From: Sphingobacterium thalpophilum
GTDB taxonomy: Bacteria; Bacteroidota; Bacteroidia; Sphingobacteriales; Sphingobacteriaceae
DNA: 64,000 bases
Direction of reading: 5' to 3'
Assembly: GCF_038396785.1 (NCBI RefSeq)
Contig: NZ_CP151087.1
Coordinates: forward strand, 5,084,001-5,148,000
The position numbers and the translations under genes were made by a program. The notes under the pieces were generated by a model. It worked only from the letters and a program-made list of their open reading frames with translations, was not told the DNA's origin and made no database searches. Below are positions 54,211-63,574 of this stretch, in pieces (the stretch's first letter is position 1; each line of letters begins with the position of its first letter).

Positions 54211-55407
54211 TTATTGAACAACTGTAGTTGAATTTATGGGGATCATTAGTTTAAACGTAATTTTATTGTCTTTTAAATTTACGACTATTTTTCCCTTATG
54301 AATTTTTACTATTTCACTCACAATAAATAATCCTAATCCGAGCCCATTACTATTGACTCCTTTTACGAAAGGCTTAAATAGATCTGTAAGATCTGAATAT
54401 TGAGGATAGGCGACCTCATTTGTAACACTAAAAATGAAATTTTCTTTTTGAATGCATGCATTTATTTCGATATTTTCATGAGGATTACCATGTTTTATAG
54501 CATTTCCAATTAAATTAGCGAAAGCCCGCCCCATTTTCTGATGATCACAAGGTACATCAACTGGAAGGTTGATGTTGGCGATTAGTGCCCTATTGTGTAA
54601 TACTTCAAATTCCGATAAGATTTGCTTAATCAATGAATCCATGCGGTAATGATCATTAATTCTAATTAGCCTGTCTTGAAGACGGATACTACTGAAATCT
54701 AAAATATCATCTATCACACCTTTTACCCGTGATGAAGCCTCTTCTATTTTCTTTATTAATTTTTTTTGACTTTCATCTTTAATGTTTGCGCCAAGATATT
54801 GCGAAATCACTTTTACGATGCTGACAGGATTATTTAAGTCATGGGCCAAAGACGATAAAACGAGTTCTCTGTTTTTGGAATAACTAAGTTCCTGTTCTAA
54901 TTTTTTTCTCGTATTTCTACGTTCAATTGCAGTTTTAAAATCTATTGCAATCAAATCACTGCAAACAGGGAGCAACGTCTCCAATTTAATTGGGTCGAAG
55001 TGTACGGGTTCCGCATTCATGAAACTCAAGTGTCCAACAATAGAATTATTTTTGTTAATAATCGGATAAGAGATATAGCTTTTTAAACCGAATTCATGAA
55101 GAACTTGTGTCCATTCGTCGACAGAACATTGCTCGCTATCGTCAATGTAAATAGGTGAGAAACCTTTCCTTATTTCCTGATATATTTTAACGTAGTTTTC
55201 ACTGTTTTTATTGACGATCTTCTGAGAGTGATAGTCATAAACGCACCAATTCCCCCATTTACGGCCAATTTTCCTACGTATCATGCCATACCTCATTTTC
55301 GTGTGGCCACATAAAGCCTCCAAAATTCTTTGACAGGAGTCGAAGTCGCTCTTCTTCGTATACCTATCGTACCATTGATTTTGATTTAATTGGTTTGGGA
55401 TTGTCAT
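54211..55407 (-). CDS. GAF-domain sensor histidine kinase
   Basis: 398 residues, no membrane helix. The N-terminal GAF-like domain covers about 1-165 (YISYPIINKNNSIVGHLSFM). The HisKA domain has its phospho-acceptor His near 190 (SSLAHDLNNPVSIV). HATPase motifs are FANLIGNAIKHGN (N box), then GVNSNGLGLGLFIVSEIV (G2 box); the G1 Asp-Gly motif is poor. The domains are weakly conserved but look complete. No response regulator gene is adjacent. Confidence 0.85.
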   Translation of the reverse strand: MTIPNQLNQNQWYDRYTKKSDFDSCQRILEALCGHTKMRYGMIRRKIGRKWGNWCVYDYHSQKIVNKNSENYVKIYQEIRKGFSPIYIDDSEQCSVDEWTQVLHEFGLKSYISYPIINKNNSIVGHLSFMNAEPVHFDPIKLETLLPVCSDLIAIDFKTAIERRNTRKKLEQELSYSKNRELVLSSLAHDLNNPVSIVKVISQYLGANIKDESQKKLIKKIEEASSRVKGVIDDILDFSSIRLQDRLIRINDHYRMDSLIKQILSEFEVLHNRALIANINLPVDVPCDHQKMGRAFANLIGNAIKHGNPHENIEINACIQKENFIFSVTNEVAYPQYSDLTDLFKPFVKGVNSNGLGLGLFIVSEIVKIHKGKIVVNLKDNKITFKLMIPINSTTVVQ

Positions 55408-55445
55408 TTTTATTGCCGGTCTATTTGTTTACGAATAGCTTTGAC

Positions 55446-55625
55446 TTATTGTTGAGGTTGGTGCACTTTAGAATTACTAATACCCTTTATTGCGCGAAAT
55501 ATAAATGCTATAGCTGCAATGATTAAAAGAATATGAATAAAATCTTCTGTTATGAATCCGCCCACAAAAGTAACTGCCCAAACAATCATTACGCTAATAG
55601 CTACCGAATATAATAGGTCTTCCAT
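55446..55625 (-). CDS. Tiny membrane protein of the lmo0937/DUF5670 type
   Basis: 59 residues, starting MEDLLYSVAISVMIVWAVTF and continuing VGGFITEDFIHILLIIAAIA then FIFRAIKGIS. Two hydrophobic stretches with a short turn match the small lmo0937-type membrane proteins (start MxxLLYxIAVxLxIxWAI, then HILLVIAxxxxLLRxI). It lies 38 bp before the histidine kinase gene on the same strand and may share its transcript. Function is unknown. Confidence 0.7.
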   Translation of the reverse strand: MEDLLYSVAISVMIVWAVTFVGGFITEDFIHILLIIAAIAFIFRAIKGISNSKVHQPQQ

Positions 55626-55706
55626 ATAATATTATTCTTTATTGAAGAACAATATCTAAATAGAATCGTTTCGTAATTTTGTAACTTGATAAGAAAACTT
55701 ATAAAA

Positions 55707-55738
55707 AAAGCCGTTTTACATTAGTATAACGGCTTTTT
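55707..55738. terminator. Terminator-like stem upstream of the AraC gene
   Basis: AAAGCCGTT and AACGGCTTT form a 9-bp stem with flanking A and T runs on both sides, so it could work in either direction. It separates the minus-strand kinase region from the AraC gene. Confidence 0.75.
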
Positions 55739-55836
55739 ATTCAATTTCTACGACTTAGGACGTTGATTCCCTTGGGAAAATGGTAAAAGTGATGAAAAAC
55801 ACATGTTATGCTGTTTTTTTTTAACGACATTTGAAC

Positions 55837-56709
55837 ATGGCCCTATTAATAACTTTGGATAATGTCTATCAATTGTATAATCTTGACCTTTCAAAAAAGA
55901 CGGAAGGCATAGTTATTCTTAGTCAACGACATGGCCCTGGGAAGAAGTATACAAGTCATAGCCGCATATTTGATGGTTTATTATTAGGTTTTATGGTACA
56001 GGGATCTATGAAATCTCAAATCCATTTCTTAGAATATGAAGTAAACAAAGGGGACATTGCTATTTTGCAGCCACAAGTGATGATCGACACAAAATCATTG
56101 AGTGAAGATGCTGAAATTATAACAATCGGTCTTTCATTGGATTTCATTACAGAATTTCCTGTTCTACGGGAGTTTGTCATGAACAATCAAATAAGATGGC
56201 AGCCAGTTATTAGACTTCAATCGGAAGAAATTAAACTCCAAAATGAATTATTGACCCTTATACAAAACTTCTACCATAAAAAAGCAAGTCCCAATAAGAC
56301 ACAAATGCTACGGCATCTCGTCATGGTGCTTGTTAGTATGATTTCTGAAGTCTATTCTAAATTACCAAATAACAAAAATTTGGTGAAAAGCCGTACGCAT
56401 GAGATTATCGATGAATTTTATCTGCTTGTTTCAACGTATGCCGGGCAACAAAGAAGTGTTGTATTTTACGCTGAAAAACTACATTTAACACCTCAATATC
56501 TTTCAACTTTCCTCAAACAGAAAACTGGAAGATCTGCATTACAATGGATTGATCATATCACAATTCTACATGCTAAAACATTATTAAAATCTTCTAATTT
56601 ATCAATCAAAGAAATCAGTAATGAACTTCATTTTGAAGAAACAAGCGTCTTTTGCAGATACTTCAAACGAATTGTTGGTTTGTCACCAACAACTTATCGA
56701 AACGTGTGA
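55837..56709 (+). CDS. AraC-family transcriptional regulator
   Basis: 290 residues from MALLITLDNVYQLYN; a TTG two codons earlier is possible. The N-terminal cupin-like sensor region has SRIFDGLLLGFMVQGSMKSQ. The C-terminal double HTH has VVFYAEKLHLTPQYLSTFLKQKTGRSALQWI and LSIKEISNELHFEETSVFCRYFKRIVGLSPTTYR. The MFS exporter gene follows 124 bp downstream on the same strand, so it is the probable target. Confidence 0.92.
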   Translation: MALLITLDNVYQLYNLDLSKKTEGIVILSQRHGPGKKYTSHSRIFDGLLLGFMVQGSMKSQIHFLEYEVNKGDIAILQPQVMIDTKSLSEDAEIITIGLSLDFITEFPVLREFVMNNQIRWQPVIRLQSEEIKLQNELLTLIQNFYHKKASPNKTQMLRHLVMVLVSMISEVYSKLPNNKNLVKSRTHEIIDEFYLLVSTYAGQQRSVVFYAEKLHLTPQYLSTFLKQKTGRSALQWIDHITILHAKTLLKSSNLSIKEISNELHFEETSVFCRYFKRIVGLSPTTYRNV

Positions 56710-56833
56710 TAGATGGTATTCGTTTAACTATCGAAGGCATTTACAGATTTTCAAGTAGAATTAGCTTTCAAATGGTACGTAAACACCATTAAATTGTCAA
56801 TAGCTCCTTTTCCCGTCTGTTTAATTTTACGGC

Positions 56834-58054
56834 ATGAAAAATACAGGAAAAAAAGCAGCTATCGGGTTTATATTTATTACCCTGTTGATTGATATTACAG
56901 GTTGGGGCATTATTCTTCCAGTTGTTCCTAAACTCATTGCAGAACTTATTCATGGAGACCTTAGCGAAGCAGCAAAATATGGAGGATGGCTCGGCTTTGC
57001 TTATGCTGTTACACAATTTATATGTGCGCCTATAGTGGGCAATCTCAGTGATAAATATGGTAGACGCCCAATTATCTTAATTTCTCTTTTTGGATTTGCC
57101 ATCGACTATATATTATTAGCATTGGCGCCATCTATCAGTTGGCTCTTTTTGGGAAGAATCATTGCTGGGCTGACTGGGGCTAGTATTTCAACCGCTAGTG
57201 CATACATCGCTGATATATCCACGGATGAAGATAGAACCAAAAATTTTGGTTTAATAGGCGCAGCTTTTGGTATGGGGTTTATCTTGGGCCCGGTAATCGG
57301 TGGTTTACTTGGATATTACGGCGCTCGAGTACCCTTTTATGCCGCCGCTTTATTATGCCTAGTAAATTTTCTCTATGGGTGGTTTTTCCTGCCGGAAAGT
57401 TTAGATAAGGATAAACGACGACCATTTGATTGGAAACGTGCGAATCCTATTGGAACATTTAATTTTCTGAAAAAACAATCGAAAATAGCGCGCCTTGTTG
57501 TTGCCTTGATTTTGGTCTATATCGCTCTTCACGCCGTGCAGAGTAATTGGTATTTCTTTACCATGTATAAGTTTAGTTGGACAGAACGGACGGTTGGCTT
57601 ATCACTTGGGTTGCTCGGATTATTGCTTGGATTAGTACAGGGGTTTTTAATAAGATGGGTAAACCCTAAATTAGGCGACGAGAAAAGTGTATATTTTGGA
57701 TTACTCTTTTATGCGATCGGTCTTATGCTATTCGCATTCGCTAGTGAAGGATGGATGATGTTTGTTTTCCTTATCCCATATTCTTTCGGCGGAATCTGTG
57801 GACCCGCACTGCAATCCATTATTAGCAAGAGTATTCCTTTAAATGAACAAGGTGAACTTCAGGGAGTGTTGGCAAGTTTGGTAAGTGCAACATCTATTAT
57901 TGGACCTCCTGTAATGACAAACTCATTCTACTATTTTACACAGGATAAAGCGCTATTTCAATTTTCGGGAGTGCCATTTTTTCTGGGATCCATTTTAATT
58001 TGCATGAGTGGAATCATTATATATTTTGTTTTTCAACGAAATAGTAAACATTAA
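56834..58054 (+). CDS. TCR/Tet-type MFS drug exporter
   Basis: 406 residues, 12 membrane helices. The start FITLLIDITGWGIILPVVPKL and motif A GNLSDKYGRRPIIL, followed by IIAGLTGASISTASAYIADI and LGPVIGGLLGYYGARVPFYA, are characteristic of the TetA branch. It is likely a proton-coupled exporter of small drugs or metabolites. Whether it handles tetracycline cannot be judged from sequence. Confidence 0.88.
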   Translation: MKNTGKKAAIGFIFITLLIDITGWGIILPVVPKLIAELIHGDLSEAAKYGGWLGFAYAVTQFICAPIVGNLSDKYGRRPIILISLFGFAIDYILLALAPSISWLFLGRIIAGLTGASISTASAYIADISTDEDRTKNFGLIGAAFGMGFILGPVIGGLLGYYGARVPFYAAALLCLVNFLYGWFFLPESLDKDKRRPFDWKRANPIGTFNFLKKQSKIARLVVALILVYIALHAVQSNWYFFTMYKFSWTERTVGLSLGLLGLLLGLVQGFLIRWVNPKLGDEKSVYFGLLFYAIGLMLFAFASEGWMMFVFLIPYSFGGICGPALQSIISKSIPLNEQGELQGVLASLVSATSIIGPPVMTNSFYYFTQDKALFQFSGVPFFLGSILICMSGIIIYFVFQRNSKH

Positions 58055-58157
58055 GAAATGGGGATAACGCTTGCGAGTTGTAATCGAGAAATTGTTTCTT
58101 GTGTCGATAATGGGCTCATATTCTAAATTTTTAGCTTTAAGTATTTCCTAACTTTAC

Positions 58158-58198
58158 TATATTTGCTGTTAATGATAATTAGTCTAAATAGTAATTAT
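58158..58198 (+). promoter_or_regulatory. Promoter and possible iron-regulator box before the TonB receptor
   Basis: TATATTTG (58158-58165) matches the -7 element. Right after it lies TTAATGATAATTAGTCTAAA (58170-58189), A/T-rich with the AATGATAATTA pattern of Fur-type boxes. Located 60-90 bp before a siderophore-type receptor, it is a candidate iron-repressor site. Confidence 0.5.
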
Positions 58199-58256
58199 AT
58201 CTTTTTCAGAACATGCTTTCCCAGATAGAAAGGTTTGGAAATAGACAGATATCAAT

Positions 58257-60644
58257 ATGCGGACAGGACGAGTGATTTTTTTAATACCTTCAACACGTGA
58301 AAACAACAACAGATCTTGGTTTATTACCCAAAAAACAACATTGGCGAGCAGTCTATTGGTTTTAAGTTTTTCCATAATTCCAGCAATAAGTTTTTCAAGG
58401 GAAAGACCGATTGCTGTTAAGAAAAATGGTAATGATCAAGAATCGGGGACAATTAAGGGCAAGGTGAAAAATTCAGAAGGGAAAGGTTTGTCCAATGTGT
58501 ATATCAATATTGACGGTATAAATAGCACCAAGACTGATCATGAAGGGAATTTTATTTTTTCAAAGATTCCTAAAGGAATTCACTCCATGACCGTAAAGCA
58601 TATTGGTTTTCAAGAAATCAAATCGCAGATCGCACTGGAACGGGAAACCCTGGAGCTTCCAGACTTTGTCATGGAGCAAACAAGTAATCATTTGAATGAA
58701 GTTGTCGTAACGGCGAGCCGACTGGCTGAAAGTATTGACGAAGTGCCATCATCAATTACCTATATCGGAGGTAAGACCTTAGAAGATCAACGTCTGATAA
58801 ATGACAACCTACCCAATATTTTAATGCAGAAAGTGCCCAGTATCTCTCCCAGTGAGGAAAGCCAAAACAATTTTATTGCTAAAATACGTGGTCGGAATTT
58901 TTTGGTACTTATTGATGGAATTCCTCAATCGACTCCATTAAGAAATGGTGGAAGAGATATGAAGACGATAGACGCTAGCGCAATTGACCATATTGAGGTC
59001 ATCAATGGTGCTTCTGCAATGTATGGAAATGGCGCGGCTGGTGGTATAATTAATTACATAACAAAAAAGCCAAAGACAGATAGGAGTTTTCATTCTTCAA
59101 CCTCTTTAAATAATTCCCTAAGCTTGGTCAGACCAGATGAAACATACGGGTATAATTTGGCACAAGTATTTTCTGGATCGAAAGACAAGTTTGATTATGT
59201 TGTGCAAGGAAAGATTGCGCGAACAGGTGTCGTACGTAGCTCCGATGGTACCATTGTAAGTCCATTCTATGGCCTGGGCGAGACAAAAAGTTATAATGCC
59301 TTAGCGAAGATTGGTTATCAGATTAACGATAATCATCGTATCGAACTTATGGGGAACTATTATAGAAGTGTTCAGGATAGTAAATATGTTGGCACTAAGG
59401 GGGAGTTTGGCAGTAAACCTGCTATAGGGATACCTTCAGATAGAGTGATTAACGGTGGGACACCTTACAATAAAGCTTTTCATGTAAAGTATGATGGTAA
59501 CTTTGGTAGAACCTCAGCAAATATGAGTCTGTATTATGAAGATATGAACACGGTATTTGAAAGCTACAACCAAACATATTCTGATCATAAGGGAGCCAGA
59601 CTAAATTTTAGTACGCCCTTTAATCTATCCAACAGCAATAAGGTAACTTTAATTTATGGAGTAGATCTTTTAAAGGATCACACGGTTCAAAAAACGTTGA
59701 GCGATGGATTAGTGACACCCGATATGAACATGAAAAGTGGTGCCTTATACCTTCAAAGTAAGTTTAACCTGGCTGAATATTGGATCTTAAAAGGTGGTGT
59801 GCGATACGAAAACTTGGATTTCAAGGTAGGAGATCTAACAAAAGCAGGGAAAGTCACTCCTGGAGATAAGAGCAACTCAAACGCATTTGTATTCAACTTG
59901 GCAGGAAGGTATAATAAATTAAAATACCTGCAGCCCTTTGTATCATTTTCACAAGGGTATTCTATCGGCGATGTAGGACTTGTATTACGGAATGGAGTAC
60001 CTTTGAGTCAAATTGATCCGAAGCCTGTAGTTGTCAATAATTTTGAGTTGGGGCTAAATGGAACCTATGCTATGTTAAGTTACCAATTGACAGGGTACTA
60101 TAGCTCTTCCAAGAAAGGCAATACTTTCGCAGAAACTTCAACGCCAGGTAATTATGAACTGATTCAGGTGCCTCAACGTATTTATGGTTTGGAATTTGTA
60201 GTCGATGTAACCCCTGTTGAATGGTTGAAGTTTGGTACTATACTCGGGTATATGGATGGTAGACAAGATTTGAAAAATGAGGGAAAATATAAGGATAAAT
60301 TGGATAATTCCATTATTTCACCTTTTAAAGTAAATATCAATGCAGATTTCAAATTGACAGATCGGTGGAATGTCTATCTGCAGTATTTACATTTGGGGAA
60401 ACGGGATGTGTTTCAACCTTCTGAATATAATTATGGCAAATATCCGATTTCGGGCTATGGTCTGATGGATTTCCAGACACGCTATAAATTAAAGAATCTA
60501 GCTTTCATTTTTTCAGTTAATAATATCCTAAATAATGATTACTTCCCGCTGCACGCGGAGGTGAGAGGAGCCACCAATGAAGGCCGTTATTATGTAAAAG
60601 GAAGCGGGACAATAGCAAATTTAGGTATTCAATTGGATCTGTAA
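58257..60644 (+). CDS. TonB-dependent siderophore-type receptor
   Basis: 795 residues. A signal or anchor region (LASSLLVLSFSIIPAISFS), CarboxypepD_reg-like domain (about 62-140, GTIKGKVKNSEGKGLSNVYINIDG), TonB box LNEVVVTASRLAES, plug (LVLIDGIPQSTPL, HIEVINGASAMYGNGAAGGIINYITKKP) and a long barrel (to IANLGIQLDL). The plug and barrel resemble FecA/FhuE-type iron-chelate receptors. An AraC regulator and an MFS exporter lie upstream, with a possible iron box. Confidence 0.92.
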   Translation: MRTGRVIFLIPSTRENNNRSWFITQKTTLASSLLVLSFSIIPAISFSRERPIAVKKNGNDQESGTIKGKVKNSEGKGLSNVYINIDGINSTKTDHEGNFIFSKIPKGIHSMTVKHIGFQEIKSQIALERETLELPDFVMEQTSNHLNEVVVTASRLAESIDEVPSSITYIGGKTLEDQRLINDNLPNILMQKVPSISPSEESQNNFIAKIRGRNFLVLIDGIPQSTPLRNGGRDMKTIDASAIDHIEVINGASAMYGNGAAGGIINYITKKPKTDRSFHSSTSLNNSLSLVRPDETYGYNLAQVFSGSKDKFDYVVQGKIARTGVVRSSDGTIVSPFYGLGETKSYNALAKIGYQINDNHRIELMGNYYRSVQDSKYVGTKGEFGSKPAIGIPSDRVINGGTPYNKAFHVKYDGNFGRTSANMSLYYEDMNTVFESYNQTYSDHKGARLNFSTPFNLSNSNKVTLIYGVDLLKDHTVQKTLSDGLVTPDMNMKSGALYLQSKFNLAEYWILKGGVRYENLDFKVGDLTKAGKVTPGDKSNSNAFVFNLAGRYNKLKYLQPFVSFSQGYSIGDVGLVLRNGVPLSQIDPKPVVVNNFELGLNGTYAMLSYQLTGYYSSSKKGNTFAETSTPGNYELIQVPQRIYGLEFVVDVTPVEWLKFGTILGYMDGRQDLKNEGKYKDKLDNSIISPFKVNINADFKLTDRWNVYLQYLHLGKRDVFQPSEYNYGKYPISGYGLMDFQTRYKLKNLAFIFSVNNILNNDYFPLHAEVRGATNEGRYYVKGSGTIANLGIQLDL

Positions 60645-60853
60645 TTATTTATCGTAATTTCTATATTGCAACTGGAATAAAATTCAAAAAATAGAATTGA
60701 TTCGAAGGTATTATAAGCTGCTCCCATTAGACGTATAAGAATTGGATTCATCTGTGTTAGATGATGTGTATGAGTTTTCAGTTTTTGTTACTAGATTAGC
60801 ATAACTGAATCATCGATTCGATATTAATATTAATTTCTCTGACCATTTGCCAC

Positions 60854-63424
60854 ATGAAAGGGTGTTTTTCAAGGATTATATACCATGGATTTTTTAACTA
60901 TATTTTAGCGATTTGTTTCGCGCTTCTTTTTACGGACACATGGGGAAACGGACTGAGAATAAAAGGAAACGCATATCCGATTAACAATCGATCAGCTGCA
61001 GCGATATCTTTCGGCCAAATCAAAGGATTGGAATCATTTAATAAAGGGACTTTTCAGCTGTCTTTTAACCTGGCGCTTGATGAAAAATCAAATCAAGGTG
61101 GAATATTTAAATTGAATTTTGTCAATTCAGAACAGGCCATTTCAATGAATCTCCGAAGTATTCGTGGCGATAAGATTGAATTTAGCCTTAATTTGGAAGG
61201 TTCAAGTAGCTTGGGACACCTTGTCTTTGATAAAAGTCAGCTTAAAATTCAACAGTGGTTTTCAGTAAACTTGCATATCGACCTGTCTAGGAAAAAATTA
61301 TTGTGGAAAGTGTTGGATCAAAGCATCGTCCTCTCTGAAATCACGGGTTTGAAAGCCAATGCGGCTCCCCTCCAGCTAATCTTTGGAAAGAATGGTTATG
61401 CGATCGATGTAGCCGATTATACCATTAAAGATATTTATTTATCTGGTGGAGATGTACATTGCAGTATCCCATTGAAGGAACGGCAGGGAGATATTATTCA
61501 TGATAGCCGTGGCAATGCCATTGGAAAGGTGTTGAATCCGAATTGGATGGCAACGGAATCCTTTTTCTGGGAAAAATGGAAGACGATAAAACTCAAATCT
61601 ATTGGAGGTTATCAAATTGATCAGCGTGGTGGCCGGCTAATTGTTTTTTCACAGGACAGCCTTCGCACTATTGACCTGTATTCTGGCAAGGAATCAGTCC
61701 ATCCAATGCCGCATAATCTTCCACTTCGGATTCAGTTAGGAAATAGCTTCCTTCACGGTAATAAGCTTTACATCTATGAAGTCAATAATTTGCCTCAAGA
61801 TAGCTGTTCCATTGTACGCATAGATCTGGATAACCCACAGCTTGTTTGCATAAGCAAAAGGCAGTTACCGATGCAGCTCCATCACCATACGGGGCAGCTC
61901 CTGTCGCAAAAAGATTACCTTATTTTTGGAGGTTTTGGAAACGAACGTTATAATGGAAATTTTCTAAAGTTAAATATCCAAAATGGAACATGGGACACGC
62001 TGTCGGTTAAAGGTGATAAAATTCATCCCCGCTATTTTACTTCTTCTTTTCTCGATAGTTCCGATCATTTATACATTTTTGGCGGAATGGGAAATCCACA
62101 AGGAGATAACAATCTTGGGCGTAGCTATTATTATGATCTGTATCAATTTGATGTCAACCAGCAGTCGGTTAAAAAAATCTGGCAGCTTCAATGGGAAGAG
62201 AGAAACAAGATCCCTGTACGACAACTGGTTTATGATGGCAAACGGAACTTCTACAGCCTGATGTATTCCGAATACGAATCCAGTTCTTCTCTCCAGTTGT
62301 ACCAATTTTCATTGGATAAACCAGCCTATCAGCCTTTGGGCGATTCTATTCCGATAAGGTCCGATAAAATAAAAACCAATGCAAACCTTTTTCAATTTGA
62401 ACCATTGAATAGATTTTACGCTGTGACTGAGGTCTATGATAATGAAGAAGTGAGGTCAGAGATCACAATCTATAGATTAAGACTTCCTGTTTTAACAGCG
62501 AGTGATTGGAATAGTGAACAAGAATCAAAACGGATATCCTTTCTCCCTTGGATAATAGGTTGTGTGATTCTTATTCTAGGAGGATTATATTGGAAGTGGA
62601 AGAGAAAAATAGGTAATAAGGCTGTTTTAACACCCTTGTCATCCTATCAAATACCCATTGACCGTCCAGCCAATAAACCGCCTTCAGCCGAATTGCTTTT
62701 GACCAATGATTTTCTGTTTCCATCAGTAAATTGCATCCATCTCTTTGGCGATTTTCAGGTTATTGATGCGAAAGGAGTGGATATTACACATCTTTTCAAA
62801 GGAAAAATAAAGCATTTATTGATATTGCTCCTTTTACACAACCCCCAAAAAGGAATCAAATCTGAACTATTGAGCAGCTTGCTTTGGCCTGAGAAGGAAC
62901 ATGGTGCTGCCAAAAATATTCGAGGCGTTACGCTAAACCACCTTCGCAAATCTTTAGAATATCTGAATGGAATTAAATTGGTATATGCTAAATCCTATTA
63001 TAAAGTAGAATTAGACGGAACTTATATCGATAGTTATCACTTTAAATCCATTATGGAGAGCAATTCAATAAGCAATGAATTGTGGACAATCTTGAGCCGT
63101 GGACAATTTCTGTCCAAGGAAAGTGCTGATGGATTAGATATGCTTAAATCTCAAATGGAACAAGATATTTGCGATTTTCTTATGCGTCAGATTCAACATG
63201 CCATTGTTATAAATGAATTGAGGATGGCGTTGCAGCTCATCCATTTCCTTTATGAAACGGATCCAACTTCCACTGAAGCACTGAAGATCGAAATTAACAT
63301 TTGGAAGAGAATCGGGGATATGGGCAAAGCTAAAAAGGCATATCAAAAATTTCAAAAGAGATATCATAAATGGATGGAGGTTAATTACAGTATATCTTTC
63401 GAATCCCTTTTAGATCAGGATTAG
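60854..63424 (+). CDS. Membrane-spanning one-component regulator: LamG-like, Kelch-like, one helix, SARP/BTAD-like
   Basis: 856 residues. After a signal anchor (FNYILAICFALLFTDTWG) comes a LamG-like beta-sandwich (about 30-200), then a Kelch-type propeller with LIFGGFGNERYNGNFLKLNI, LYIFGGMGNPQGDNNLGRSY and YYYDLYQFDVNQQSV (about 245-555). One membrane helix (WIIGCVILILGGLYW, about 565-582) leads to a cytoplasmic part with CIHLFGDFQVIDAKGVDITH and KIKHLLILLLLHNPQKGIKSELLSSLLWPEK, the winged-helix pattern of SARP/BTAD activators, and a TPR-like end. It probably senses an extracytoplasmic ligand and regulates genes next to it. Confidence 0.85.
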   Translation: MKGCFSRIIYHGFFNYILAICFALLFTDTWGNGLRIKGNAYPINNRSAAAISFGQIKGLESFNKGTFQLSFNLALDEKSNQGGIFKLNFVNSEQAISMNLRSIRGDKIEFSLNLEGSSSLGHLVFDKSQLKIQQWFSVNLHIDLSRKKLLWKVLDQSIVLSEITGLKANAAPLQLIFGKNGYAIDVADYTIKDIYLSGGDVHCSIPLKERQGDIIHDSRGNAIGKVLNPNWMATESFFWEKWKTIKLKSIGGYQIDQRGGRLIVFSQDSLRTIDLYSGKESVHPMPHNLPLRIQLGNSFLHGNKLYIYEVNNLPQDSCSIVRIDLDNPQLVCISKRQLPMQLHHHTGQLLSQKDYLIFGGFGNERYNGNFLKLNIQNGTWDTLSVKGDKIHPRYFTSSFLDSSDHLYIFGGMGNPQGDNNLGRSYYYDLYQFDVNQQSVKKIWQLQWEERNKIPVRQLVYDGKRNFYSLMYSEYESSSSLQLYQFSLDKPAYQPLGDSIPIRSDKIKTNANLFQFEPLNRFYAVTEVYDNEEVRSEITIYRLRLPVLTASDWNSEQESKRISFLPWIIGCVILILGGLYWKWKRKIGNKAVLTPLSSYQIPIDRPANKPPSAELLLTNDFLFPSVNCIHLFGDFQVIDAKGVDITHLFKGKIKHLLILLLLHNPQKGIKSELLSSLLWPEKEHGAAKNIRGVTLNHLRKSLEYLNGIKLVYAKSYYKVELDGTYIDSYHFKSIMESNSISNELWTILSRGQFLSKESADGLDMLKSQMEQDICDFLMRQIQHAIVINELRMALQLIHFLYETDPTSTEALKIEINIWKRIGDMGKAKKAYQKFQKRYHKWMEVNYSISFESLLDQD

Positions 63425-63574
63425 TGCGTTTTTCTAATGATTAACCCTTTGATTAACCCCTAAATTAATCAGCTTGCATTAATATTGTTTTCGAATAAAG
63501 CCAATTAAGCTAAATCCAGTAAATCAATTTAGCAATGTGCATATTCTAATGATATTAAAATAACCAATCTGATT

